64,000 bases of DNA from Ruegeria arenilitoris (GTDB lineage Bacteria; Pseudomonadota; Alphaproteobacteria; Rhodobacterales; Rhodobacteraceae): assembly GCF_013030265.1 (NCBI RefSeq), contig NZ_WPZQ01000009.1, forward strand, positions 124,001-188,000. The letters run 5' to 3'. Made by a program: the position numbers and the translations under genes. Within the stretch, counting starts at the first letter, position 1; each line of letters begins with the position of its first letter. The notes beneath the pieces were generated by a model that worked only from the letters and a program-made list of their open reading frames with translations, had not been told where the DNA came from and did no database searches. This document shows positions 17,108 to 27,929 of the stretch, in pieces.

Positions 17108-18391
17108 ATGAAAACACTTTGCTATTTCTGCGCTTTAGCATTTGCCAGTGCGGCGTTTGCGCAAGACAACATTGTCGAAGGACGGCCGATGACCGCGGCC
17201 GAGATGGGGATCATGCAAGGGAATCCTCCAATACGTACCATCGATATTTCTGCTTGGGACAAGGGCCCTGACAATCGTTGGGCGTTTCAGCATATCAGCG
17301 AGTTCCTGCACGTTGCAAATATCAGCCGTGGTTCAGGACCGGCTGCGCCTCTCAATCTCGCGCCTCAAGACCTCTCAAGGCTTCAGTTTGACGACTTGGG
17401 CGGTCAACCGATGACAGTCACGGACATGCTGGTCCGGACGTATACCGATGGCTTCATCATTCTGCACAACGGCGATATCGTCTTTGAAAAGTACTTCAAT
17501 GGAATGACTCCAGACACGAGGCACCTTCTGATGTCCGTGTCGAAGTCCGTTACAGGTACTCTGGCCGGGATACTCGTGAATGACGGACGACTGAACCCGA
17601 CAGCGAAGGTCACGGACTATATCCCGGAGATGGATGGCGCGCCGGGTTTTGGTGATGCTACGGTTCGGCAAGTTCTTGATATGACAACCTCTATAGTCTT
17701 CAGCGAGGACTACGCCGACCCTCAAGCAGAGGTTGTCGCACACGAGGCCTCAACAGCTTGGCGCGGCGAAAATGCACCCATGGCCGAGGAAGGGGTCTAT
17801 GCCTTTGCGACGACCATTGAAAAAGACGCGTCGCGACCGCACGGTCAGCAGTTCCAATATGCATCGATCAACACTGACGTTCTTGGTTGGTTAATCGAAA
17901 GAGCTTCGGGACAGCGGTTTGCGGACTACATGAGCACCGCGATCTGGTCGAAACTCGGAGCCGACCACGATGGCCAAATCACGGTCGACTACAAGGGCGC
18001 CGCCGCCGCAAACGGCGGATTCGTTCTGACTTTGCGCGACCTTGCCAGGTTCTCGCAAATGGTCCTGAACGATGGTTTCTTCAATGATCGACAGATCATA
18101 CCGTCTGGGTGGATCGATGATATCCGCTTTAACGGGGACAACGCGGCTTGGCAGCCGACAATCTACTCTAAGGCTTGGCCCGACGGCTTCTACCGAAATC
18201 AGTGGTATGTGACCAAGGACGACCACGGTTCGTTCTTCGCCGTCGGGGTCAACGGTCAGCACATTTGGATTAACCCCACAACCCGGACAGTAATCGTTAA
18301 ATTCTCATCGCTTCCAGTTAGTGCAGACAAGGAGAATATCGCGTTGGGGTGGGCTGCAATGGACGCGATCTCACGCTCATTCGAGGAGTAG
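17108..18391 (+). CDS. Exported serine hydrolase, beta-lactamase class C-like
   Basis: A 427-residue protein. The ATG at 17108 follows a strong ribosome site (GGGAGGGAAC) and gives a clean signal peptide (MKTLCYFCALAFASAAFA); an open extension upstream is ignored. The catalytic SxxK motif is SVSK at 143-146, the YxS/YxN motif is YAS at 251-253, and GVNGQ near 380 occupies the position of the KTG-like third motif. This set defines the penicillin-binding-protein-fold hydrolases related to class C beta-lactamases, esterases (EstB) and 6-aminohexanoate-dimer hydrolase. The substrate is unknown and true beta-lactamase activity is not implied. It is a single gene flanked by degenerate repeats. Confidence 0.9.
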   Translation: MKTLCYFCALAFASAAFAQDNIVEGRPMTAAEMGIMQGNPPIRTIDISAWDKGPDNRWAFQHISEFLHVANISRGSGPAAPLNLAPQDLSRLQFDDLGGQPMTVTDMLVRTYTDGFIILHNGDIVFEKYFNGMTPDTRHLLMSVSKSVTGTLAGILVNDGRLNPTAKVTDYIPEMDGAPGFGDATVRQVLDMTTSIVFSEDYADPQAEVVAHEASTAWRGENAPMAEEGVYAFATTIEKDASRPHGQQFQYASINTDVLGWLIERASGQRFADYMSTAIWSKLGADHDGQITVDYKGAAAANGGFVLTLRDLARFSQMVLNDGFFNDRQIIPSGWIDDIRFNGDNAAWQPTIYSKAWPDGFYRNQWYVTKDDHGSFFAVGVNGQHIWINPTTRTVIVKFSSLPVSADKENIALGWAAMDAISRSFEE

Positions 18392-18700
18392 TCGGGAAAC
18401 CTAGCCATTCCCCTTTTGAAGGCACAGAAAAAGGCACTTCGAACGTCTGCTCCGAGCTCAGCGCAGACATAAGTCGACTTTTTTGTTGACTTAGAATGTC
18501 TGCAACGAGCCCAAAGCCGCCTTTGATCACGCTTCAGTCTTTCGCGAGTGCGGCAAGTCGCAAACCGCTCATTCCGGACGTTCAGAACCAGGTTACAAAT
18601 AGCAGGCAAACGAACAAAACAAACTTCGCTCACAAGGGGGGCATTTCAACCTAGCTAGCTTCATTAGGCGCTTCTGTGGAAGATTGTCTCAACGAAAAAG

Positions 18701-18742
18701 TAACCTCCTGGCGACGCCACTCACGTCATCTCCAGGAGGTTA
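18701..18742. repeat. Perfect 11-bp inverted repeat
   Basis: TAACCTCCTGG at 18701-18711 is the exact reverse complement of CCAGGAGGTTA at 18732-18742, with a 20-base loop. The arm contains AGGAGG, identical to a ribosome site, hidden in the stem on the plus strand. It may be part of a structured RNA or an element end. Confidence 0.5.
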
Positions 18743-18802
18743 ACCAGACAGGTCTGGCAAATGCGCGAGCAACAGAGGTAATACAGACTTGCCACGCATT
18801 CG

Positions 18803-18837
18803 AATACTTGAACTTAAAATGCAACAATTCAAGTATT
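18803..18837 (+). terminator. Terminator-like inverted repeat with T-run
   Basis: AATACTTGAA (18803-18812) pairs perfectly with TTCAAGTATT (18828-18837), 15-base loop, and the right arm continues into TTT. On the plus strand this has the form of an A+T-rich intrinsic terminator. It could end a transcript covering the upstream inverted repeat at 18701-18742. Confidence 0.45.
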
Positions 18838-19248
18838 TTTACGCGCGACAACAATTTTGTTCTCGCGTGCCTGATATTTATGCGGGGACTCAAACCTGAA
18901 ATCCTGCGCCAAAAGATAAGGCGACTTGGGGTTTCCGAATGGTGAATGCGCCAGCTCCTTTTCAGGGGTGCTTAACCTATATTGGTCCGCTTACGCTGCT
19001 AGCAGGTATTTCCAGTACTACCACTCACGTTGGTCCTCGTTGTCGGTCCATATCTTTGATCATCGACAGCGCGGTTACTAGATACGCCTATTCGATGGTG
19101 TGCCAGGAACGGAACTTTGGTGAACTGCTATTCTTGACAGAGCTAGTTTCAACGAGTCCGCACCAGATATTAGGTCCAAACCCGCCATTCCGACGGCTGG
19201 AGCCTCAAGTAGGTTGAAGGCCTCGGCCGGCGTTCACCATTCTTCGCA

Positions 19249-20883
19249 TTAGTCGACGTTTTCTGCCACTGCGAACCGACGAAACGCATATTGCATCGCG
19301 GCCAACGCAAAAAGCCCGAACAAGGTCAATGTGATCCAGCTGGCCAACCCCAATAGAACCCAAGAGGGTCTTATCGTTGTGAATGTGAATAGCCCGACGG
19401 CAGCCGAAGCCGCCACAGCCGCAAAAATGGCAATCGACTTCGCAATGAACTCGACAAGTGAACGACCAAGAAATTCGAAGTCTGCTCGTCCCATCGGGAG
19501 GAGTTTTGTCGGAAACAAAAGATGTATGGTGTTCTCAACGGTATAGAGAAGCACGGTCAACGGGAATACAAAAGCCGCAAGGACCAGTGCATCGGGTATG
19601 CCGAGTCCATCTTGAAAGACAACGATGCTGACGATCATGGTCAAAGCAACGACACAGGCCAGAACCACCTGAGTCACGAGCTGACCTGCGCAGATGCGCC
19701 ATGGTGTGATGGGCAAGGTCTTGTAGACTTCCATCCGGCTCAGGTCGCCGCGAAAGTCGCAAACCAGTGTTCGAGGCAGGATGAACACAAAAAAGATGTA
19801 GAAAAACAACACGGCCCGCGAGTCCGTGACCGATATACCGGCCGCGGAAAGGACTGGCCCGACGCAGGCTGCCATACCAACAAATACGGCAACGACCCTG
19901 AATGAACTGCGGGCAACGTTGAGCGCCTGACGCCAGATAATCGGCCCCAAACCACTTATAGTCGGCGCACGACGGATCGAAGGTATTTCGGTCCGTTCAG
20001 TGGCCCAGAACGAACCTCCTTGCTTTATGCGCTCCCATCGGTCGCTCTGTCGGGCGTTTTCCCTTAAGGCACGATCGGTCGTGCGCGCGTCGAGCTTGAT
20101 TGCAAGGTGCAATAGTGCAGCGTTGATGAGGACCGCGATTGAGGCCCAAAAGAACAGATGCGGAAATGGCGATGGCGCTACGAAGAGTTCGGCAAACACG
20201 ATGTAGGGTGACAGGACAATGGTGCCGATCCACGAGTGGCGAAACTCGAACAGCAGGTCGAATAGGCTGCGCTCGGGCGTTGTCCAAGCGTAGACTGCGG
20301 TGGCGGTCGCAGCGGCGGAAAGCAGCGCAATTGCGGGCCATCGAAGCCGCGCAAACCTGCTGCCTTCCAGTGCTTGCCCAGCCATGCCGATGACGGCGCT
20401 GTTCAACTGAACGAAGACGAGCGTCAGGAGCGAGGCGATAAACGCAGTCAGTGCGGACCCCGTTTGCGCCTGCGCAAAGATGGTGATGAGCGCACAGCTT
20501 AATGTGGCACCGGCAACGTAGGCGCCGAATTTGTAGATGATCAGGTCGCGCCGACGGAATGGCCCGGTGAAAAGAAAATTGATCTCTGCGGGCGAAAAAT
20601 GAAACGTAGGACCGACAGACAACGCGACCGTCAACAGGGACATCGCAAGCATTCCGATCGGCATGTAAGTGCTGATCTGCGTGTTTAAAGCTTGCCGATC
20701 CAAGGCGGCGTCTGCCAGGAACCCCGTTTCCATAGTTGAGCCGTTTGCAACCAGCAGCAGCCAAACGATCCCGCAAAAAGCAACAGAAAAGAGCAGGCCG
20801 CGCAAAGTTGTCAATTGGATCAGACGCAGGCGGATGCCGCCACGCAGGCGCATCAAAAGAAGACGAAAAAGCGCGGAATCCAT
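19249..20883 (-). CDS. ABC exporter membrane subunit (putative ABC_export family)
   Basis: A 544-residue membrane protein with about ten to twelve hydrophobic segments in two clusters separated by a soluble middle (about 275-320). The first cluster ends with the characteristic FHFSPAEINFLFTGPFRRRDLIIYK (about 95-120), repeated in looser form as CDFRGDLSRMEVYKTLPITPWRI near 375-400; this pattern is known from the putative ABC exporter family. It starts 4 bp after the ATP-binding gene on the same strand, so the two are one operon and one transporter. The exported substrate is unknown. Confidence 0.82.
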   Translation of the reverse strand: MDSALFRLLLMRLRGGIRLRLIQLTTLRGLLFSVAFCGIVWLLLVANGSTMETGFLADAALDRQALNTQISTYMPIGMLAMSLLTVALSVGPTFHFSPAEINFLFTGPFRRRDLIIYKFGAYVAGATLSCALITIFAQAQTGSALTAFIASLLTLVFVQLNSAVIGMAGQALEGSRFARLRWPAIALLSAAATATAVYAWTTPERSLFDLLFEFRHSWIGTIVLSPYIVFAELFVAPSPFPHLFFWASIAVLINAALLHLAIKLDARTTDRALRENARQSDRWERIKQGGSFWATERTEIPSIRRAPTISGLGPIIWRQALNVARSSFRVVAVFVGMAACVGPVLSAAGISVTDSRAVLFFYIFFVFILPRTLVCDFRGDLSRMEVYKTLPITPWRICAGQLVTQVVLACVVALTMIVSIVVFQDGLGIPDALVLAAFVFPLTVLLYTVENTIHLLFPTKLLPMGRADFEFLGRSLVEFIAKSIAIFAAVAASAAVGLFTFTTIRPSWVLLGLASWITLTLFGLFALAAMQYAFRRFAVAENVD

Positions 20884-20887
20884 ATCT

Positions 20888-21628
20888 TTAAACTTCAGCC
20901 ATTTCTTTGTCTTGGGTGATGCTGAAATACGCCTCTTCTAGGGCCGAGTTACTGTCGGTCTCGCCGACCTCGCTCAACACGTCGCTCATCGTGCCAAACC
21001 TACGGCACTCACCAAGGTTCAGCACCATAATATGCGTGCACAAGTTCTCGAACAGGCTCAAAAGATGCGAGCTGATGATGATGGCGGCACCGGAACGCGC
21101 ACGTTCTCGGATCGCCTGCTGGATGCCCCGGATCCCCTGCGGATCGAGCCCCGTTAAGGGCTCATCGAACAGGATCACTTTGGGATCGTGCAAAAAGGCA
21201 CAGGCGATCGCCACCTTCTGGCGCATACCGCGAGACAAGTTATGGACGAGCGTATCGCGCTTATGGGTAAGCTCGAAGGACACAAGAAGCGCTTCGGCGG
21301 TTTCCTCAAAATCTACAAGTTGGTAAGCCGCTGCAGTAAAGGCCAGATGTTCCCAGACCGTCATGGTGTCAAAAAGCCGCGGATCATCAGGAATATAGCC
21401 GATGTTCCGTTTTGCTTCGATTGGTTCCCGTACAATGTCATGGCCCGCAACCAAGAGGCGCCCCGAGGTCGGAGGGACAATCCCGCACAAGGCACGCAGG
21501 GTCGTCGTCTTGCCTGCACCATTCGAACCAACCAGCCCGAGGATTTGGCCGGGTTCAACCGAAAAGCTAAGGTTCTTCACGGCCGTGAAGCCTTTGTATT
21601 GTTTGCTGAAGTTCGTGACTTTGATCAT
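20888..21628 (-). CDS. ABC transporter ATP-binding protein, exporter type
   Basis: A 246-residue ATPase from ATG 21628 (an upstream TTG at 21664 is in frame but less likely). Walker A GSNGAGKTT near 38, Q-loop region GYIPDDPRLFDTMT, signature LSRGMRQKV near 132, Walker B VILFDEPLTGLDP near 155 and the H-loop SSHLLSLFE. It is of the CcmA/drug-exporter type and supplies energy to the membrane protein encoded immediately downstream. The pair has no binding protein, in keeping with export. No regulator is adjacent. Confidence 0.93.
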   Translation of the reverse strand: MIKVTNFSKQYKGFTAVKNLSFSVEPGQILGLVGSNGAGKTTTLRALCGIVPPTSGRLLVAGHDIVREPIEAKRNIGYIPDDPRLFDTMTVWEHLAFTAAAYQLVDFEETAEALLVSFELTHKRDTLVHNLSRGMRQKVAIACAFLHDPKVILFDEPLTGLDPQGIRGIQQAIRERARSGAAIIISSHLLSLFENLCTHIMVLNLGECRRFGTMSDVLSEVGETDSNSALEEAYFSITQDKEMAEV

Positions 21629-23834
<2,206 letters not shown>

Positions 23835-23860
23835 ATTCGTATTTTTGCAATTATCAGCCC

Positions 23861-23891
23861 GTGAGTCACCCCGTTATTCACCGTGAGTCAC
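23861..23891. promoter_or_regulatory. Twin GTGAGTCAC repeats in divergent promoter
   Basis: GTGAGTCAC occurs at 23861-23869 and 23883-23891, 22 bp apart, close to two helical turns, each preceded by C. Each unit is itself a perfect palindrome around a central G. They lie 27 bp upstream of the TPR regulator start and about 110 bp before the metallo-hydrolase start, the place for a shared operator. Confidence 0.55.
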
Positions 23892-23998
23892 TTACGTGTA
23901 TGTTCCCTAAGCCTCAGGCTTGTAACCAAAACAGCGAGCCGGAGCGCGAAAATCCGCAACTCCAGCTTGCCAACCACCATGCGGCTGGAGGATGACAC

Positions 23999-25330
23999 AT
24001 GGCTCAACATCTGAATTACAGGAGTCTTAGCAAGCACTTCGCAATTGGTGTGATGTTTGGCGCTTGGGCTGTCTCCCCTCAAGCGATTACCGACGCGGTA
24101 TTTGATGTAGTTGCCCCCTCGGCAGCATACGCGCAGGAAACAGAAGAAGTTTCTCCGACGATGGTGCGTGATCGCCCGCGCGATGTGTACTATCCCAATA
24201 CCGAAGATCTCGCCGACGATGAGATGCGAGTAATTGCCTGCGGAACTGGAATGCCTACAACGCGGGCTGCTCAGGCTGCTGCGTGTTTCCTTGTGGAACT
24301 GGGCAACGGAGACAAGTTCTTGTTCGACATTGGTTCGGGATCGGCCGAGCGAATTTCTTCCCTGCAAATCCCGTACAATTATTTGGACAAGGTTTTTATC
24401 GGGCACCTGCATACCGACCATTTCGGCGCGTTGCATGACCTGTTCATCGGTGGAGCGTTGATGGGCAGAAATGTTCCGTTGCGGGTTTGGGGGCCAAGCG
24501 GTCCTGTGGAAGAGTTAGGGACAGCCTATGCGCTTGAAAATATGCGTCGGATGTTGACCTGGGATCTGGCCGCGCGTGCCGGTAATACAGATTTTCGCGG
24601 ATACAGCTTGGAAATCAACGAATTCGACTACAAAGGTGAAAACCAAGTGGTCTACGAGAACAATGGTGTAACGATCCGGTCCTTTCCAGCAATCCACGCA
24701 ATTGATGGCTCGGTTAGTTATGCTTTGGAGTGGAATGGGCTGAAATTTGTGTTCAGCTCGGACACCTATCCGAACAAATGGTTCAAAGAATACGCAAAGA
24801 ATGCAGATCTCGCGATCCACGAGTGTTTCATCGCCGTACCTGAACTGGTCACCAAAATGAAGTTTACACCTGAATCGGCACTATTGGTCGGAACCCAAGT
24901 CCACACAGCACCTGAAGCCTTTGGAAAGGTGATGAGTGACATCCAACCAAGATTGGCCGTCGCGTATCATTTCTTTAACGATTTCGACACGGTCAACTCG
25001 GTCTACCAGCGTATTCGATCAACCTATGACGGCCCGCTCAGTCTGGCAGACGACTTTATGGTATGGAACGTCACCAAGGACGACATAATCATCCGTATGG
25101 CCGCAACCGAAGAAAGAACTTGGGCACCTCCATTGGCTGCTCCGGCGCAAGCACCAGACATGCAGGATCGAGTCAATTTCTCTGAAAAAGCTGGTGTGCC
25201 GCAAGATGTTCTCACGTTCTCAGAGTTCACTCTCGGGGGTGTTGACGACGTGGATGACGTCTTGCGACCGATCTACGAGGAAGCGTCAGAGGTGTTGGGC
25301 CAAGAGTTCCCGTATCCCGGCGATCAATAA
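23999..25330 (+). CDS. Exported metallo-beta-lactamase-fold hydrolase, GntH-like
   Basis: A 443-residue protein with an N-terminal export sequence of about 45 residues ending SAAYAQ. The metal-binding motif HLHTDH is at 136-141 (HxHxDH), with FSSDTYPN near 250 supplying the bridging Asp and a late His in VAYHFFND. The segments VIACGTGMPTTR and QAAACFLVELGNGDKFLFDIG match what I recall of the MBL proteins named GntH in guanitoxin clusters; these are widespread outside such clusters, so toxin synthesis is not implied. It heads a four-gene same-strand unit with an outer-membrane protein, a membrane protein and a HupE-like protein. Periplasmic action is expected. A hairpin follows the stop. Confidence 0.85.
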   Translation: MAQHLNYRSLSKHFAIGVMFGAWAVSPQAITDAVFDVVAPSAAYAQETEEVSPTMVRDRPRDVYYPNTEDLADDEMRVIACGTGMPTTRAAQAAACFLVELGNGDKFLFDIGSGSAERISSLQIPYNYLDKVFIGHLHTDHFGALHDLFIGGALMGRNVPLRVWGPSGPVEELGTAYALENMRRMLTWDLAARAGNTDFRGYSLEINEFDYKGENQVVYENNGVTIRSFPAIHAIDGSVSYALEWNGLKFVFSSDTYPNKWFKEYAKNADLAIHECFIAVPELVTKMKFTPESALLVGTQVHTAPEAFGKVMSDIQPRLAVAYHFFNDFDTVNSVYQRIRSTYDGPLSLADDFMVWNVTKDDIIIRMAATEERTWAPPLAAPAQAPDMQDRVNFSEKAGVPQDVLTFSEFTLGGVDDVDDVLRPIYEEASEVLGQEFPYPGDQ

Positions 25331-25342
25331 AGTCAAATTTGA

Positions 25343-25367
25343 CCGGCGCGACTGCAACACGCGCCGG
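25343..25367 (+). terminator. G+C-rich hairpin between hydrolase and barrel genes
   Basis: CCGGCGCG (25343-25350) and CGCGCCGG (25360-25367) are perfect complements around a 9-base loop, followed by CTTTACC. It may be a partial terminator or attenuator that lowers expression of the three downstream genes relative to the hydrolase. Confidence 0.65.
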
Positions 25368-25395
25368 CTTTACCTAAATCTGATCGGGTTTCCTT

Positions 25396-26205
25396 ATGCG
25401 ACACACATCTTTGATTTATCGCCATTTGGTTTGTGTGGGTTGGTTGACTATAGCGACATCCCATGCGGCGAGCGCTCAATCTCTTGCGCGTTCAGAAGAT
25501 GATGAAGGCGGGTGGCGACATTCCATTACGCCCTATCTGTTCCTGCCGCTCAGCACGACGGGTACATCGACAATTGATGGTACAAGCGTCGATCTGGATC
25601 TGAGCCTGAGCGAGGTACTCGATGTTCTCCAAGGTGCCGCCTCAGTGCGCTACGAAGGTTGGAACGGAGACTTTGGGATCATCTCTGAACTCTACTATGT
25701 AAGGCTTGGTGAAGACGGAACTCTACCGGGCGGAAGAGCAGGCGTTGATGTTGATGTCCGGCAGACCTTTGTAAACGTTCAGGGGGCTTACCGGTTCGCA
25801 AACGGGGTCCTTGCTTCGGGCCGACGCTATGCAGCAGACGCCGCAATTGGCGTTCAGTGGAACCGACTTAAACAAGAGATCAACATTGCAGGCCCCGGAC
25901 CCGGCGTAACGCTGGGCGGAACGGAAGATTGGTTCGAGCCAATGATCGCACTCCGCTATGCGATGGAAATCAACGAGAAATGGAGTTTCGCCAGTCGCGC
26001 TGAACTGAGTGGTTTCGGCGTGAATGGCGATGACCTGCAATATCTGCTTCTGGCTGGTTTTGACTGGAAAGGCTGGGAGAACACGTCCCTGCGGTTTGGC
26101 TATCAGTTCTATGGAATTGACTATTCCACTGACCGCACGGGCGGGGAGTTTGCCTATGATGTTGACCAGAATGGTATCTATGCTGCCGTCGCGTTCCATT
26201 TCTAA
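25396..26205 (+). CDS. Outer-membrane beta-barrel protein
   Basis: A 269-residue protein with a signal peptide ending ATSHAASAQ. The body has alternating polar/hydrophobic strands typical of barrels (SVRYEGWNGDFGIISELYYVRL, ALRYAMEINEKWSFASRAELSGF-like) and ends in YAAVAFHF, an aromatic C-terminus as needed for barrel assembly. Length suits an 8- to 12-strand barrel of the OmpA/OprB-like small type. It is second in the metallo-hydrolase operon, 65 bp after the hydrolase, and overlaps the next gene by 26 bp. A role in passage of a substrate or product of the hydrolase is a guess from position. Confidence 0.8.
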   Translation: MRHTSLIYRHLVCVGWLTIATSHAASAQSLARSEDDEGGWRHSITPYLFLPLSTTGTSTIDGTSVDLDLSLSEVLDVLQGAASVRYEGWNGDFGIISELYYVRLGEDGTLPGGRAGVDVDVRQTFVNVQGAYRFANGVLASGRRYAADAAIGVQWNRLKQEINIAGPGPGVTLGGTEDWFEPMIALRYAMEINEKWSFASRAELSGFGVNGDDLQYLLLAGFDWKGWENTSLRFGYQFYGIDYSTDRTGGEFAYDVDQNGIYAAVAFHF

Positions 26206-27925
26206 GATTGGAGAATGCGGCACAATATGCGTTTGGTTGGGCTCGGTGCTCGCCAGTCTTACGTTTAGCGCGAACCAATCGATTGCTGACCTCGTGTCCC
26301 CCTACGGCGGGGAAACCGCCCCAAACTTTGTCGAGCTTTCGGTGCAGCCTGGTCATGTGCGGGTTCTCCTTGAGGTCGATTTGAACGACTATCCCATATT
26401 CGTCATTCCAGATGATGGTTCGGGTACGTCACTGGCCGAGCGTACGGGTCGAAACCTTCAGATCTGGGCAGACGAAGAGAAACTGACCAGCACAACGAAT
26501 ACGATTGATGTGCGCCCCAGAATTTCCCGGCAAACTGCAGCCAGCGCTCAGTTTCGACCGCGACCACGCAGCGAAAATGTCGTCTTCGTGGATATGGAGT
26601 TTCCGTTCAATGGCAAGCCTGATCGGGTCACATTCATTCCCCCCCTAAGTCCAGACGGGATTCCCCTGGCTTCACTCGGCGTTGTGGTAGAGCACATGGG
26701 CGTTCCAGTGACAGACTATCGTTACCTTTCTCAGGCTGAGACAATACTGCCAGATTGGAATGATCCTTGGTTTAGCAAATTTGAGAACCCAAACCTCACC
26801 CGCCACCACAAGTCTCCGATGATGTCGTTCCTGGCCATGGAGCCGCGTGTGGTCCGGCACGAGATCATATTGCGTTTGAAAGACTTCGAAACTTGGGCGG
26901 ATTTGGACTTTGAAGGCGCAGAGCGATTAACTCCAGATGATGTCGCCAGGATCAAGTCTGGCGTATCGGACTTTCTTGCGACTAGAAACCCGCTCGCCGT
27001 AGACGGCAAGCCGATGAAACCGGAAACGGTGCAGGTTTCACGTATCAAAGTTGGTGCCGAAGGTTTGCGTGTTCTTCCGGATGAAGCAGAGGCTAACCGA
27101 AAGACGATGCTATTGGGTGTTGTCCTTTCCTATCCGGTTGAGACCTTGCCGAGCCGAGTTGACCTGGCTTGGGAGCTTTTCCCAGATGGTCTGGAAGTTA
27201 TTCCGATCACCCTCTCCGATCCGGCAGGGGCGGTTCCCTCGCAGATTTATGCATCCGATCCTGTTGTAAGTTGGAACAATCATCTGACAACTTGGGTCAA
27301 TCCGAAAACGAGCCCGGTCGTCGTCAAAGTCGCAGGTGTAGCTCAGGTGCCTTCGCTTGCGTTCGGCTTAGGTTTTCTGTGTTTGGTATGCGCCTATTAT
27401 TCGTCGCAACGTGCAAACGGTCAGCGTCTGATCTTGCTTGGCCTGACCGGGGCATTCGGAGCCGCTGCGATTGTCACTTACTCACTGAACAACTTGTCGA
27501 CAGCGCCTGAGCCGGATGAGATCGCGACGCATCAAATCGTAGAAGGCCTTTTGACCAACATCGGAACCACGATGCTTGAGACGCGAGATGACAATACCGT
27601 GGCGGCGATGGAGCCATATGTCGAAGCAATCAATCGCGAAAAGGTTCAAGCAGAGATGCGTCGTGGCTTGTCGGTTACCCTGCCCTCTGGCGCCTTGGCA
27701 CGAGTCGAAGCGATTTCAGACCTGAACGTCGAAAGCTTCTCGCCCGGCGAAGACAGACATCAGCATCAGGCCCTCGCCAATTGGACTGCCCGTGTAAGCG
27801 GAGGTCATTGGGGGCACCTACACAGGCAAACGGTTTCTTATCGCGGCTTGCTAGACGTTTCGCAGCATGGCGACCATTGGATGCTTGATGAGCTGACGAT
27901 TATCAGCGCCAAAACAGGAGGGTAA
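26180..27925 (+). CDS. Uncharacterised exported or membrane protein
   Basis: Not recognised. The ATG at 26180, within the end of the barrel gene, gives a 581-residue protein with a signal-like N-terminus (about 18-40, CVWLGSVLASLTFSANQSIA). A long beta-rich extracytoplasmic part follows (about 40-420), then two hydrophobic helices (about 400-425 SLAFGLGFLCLVCAYY and about 433-452 LILLGLTGAFGAAAIVTYSL) and a soluble C-terminal part of about 120 residues. The upstream frame is open further but only as a shadow of the barrel gene. The HupE-like gene follows 4 bp after the stop, so the two are tightly coupled and may form one complex. Confidence 0.7.
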   Translation: MLPSRSISKIGECGTICVWLGSVLASLTFSANQSIADLVSPYGGETAPNFVELSVQPGHVRVLLEVDLNDYPIFVIPDDGSGTSLAERTGRNLQIWADEEKLTSTTNTIDVRPRISRQTAASAQFRPRPRSENVVFVDMEFPFNGKPDRVTFIPPLSPDGIPLASLGVVVEHMGVPVTDYRYLSQAETILPDWNDPWFSKFENPNLTRHHKSPMMSFLAMEPRVVRHEIILRLKDFETWADLDFEGAERLTPDDVARIKSGVSDFLATRNPLAVDGKPMKPETVQVSRIKVGAEGLRVLPDEAEANRKTMLLGVVLSYPVETLPSRVDLAWELFPDGLEVIPITLSDPAGAVPSQIYASDPVVSWNNHLTTWVNPKTSPVVVKVAGVAQVPSLAFGLGFLCLVCAYYSSQRANGQRLILLGLTGAFGAAAIVTYSLNNLSTAPEPDEIATHQIVEGLLTNIGTTMLETRDDNTVAAMEPYVEAINREKVQAEMRRGLSVTLPSGALARVEAISDLNVESFSPGEDRHQHQALANWTARVSGGHWGHLHRQTVSYRGLLDVSQHGDHWMLDELTIISAKTGG

Positions 27926-27929
27926 TTCT

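Larger units (their letters stand above)
18392..19248. other. Gene-free stretch with strong hairpins
   Basis: Over 850 bp without a supported gene. The left part (18550-18600) has degenerate repeat sequence also seen before the preceding gene. The middle (18695-18870) holds two perfect inverted repeats listed separately, followed by CGCGCGACAACAATTTTG and TTCTCGCG, a third imperfect one. The small frames crossing it have no ribosome site or family features. Confidence 0.4.

Noticed and set aside
18676..18945. Plus-strand frame of 89 codons across the hairpin region
   Set aside because: No ribosome site and it runs through two perfect inverted repeats; structure explains the sequence better than coding.
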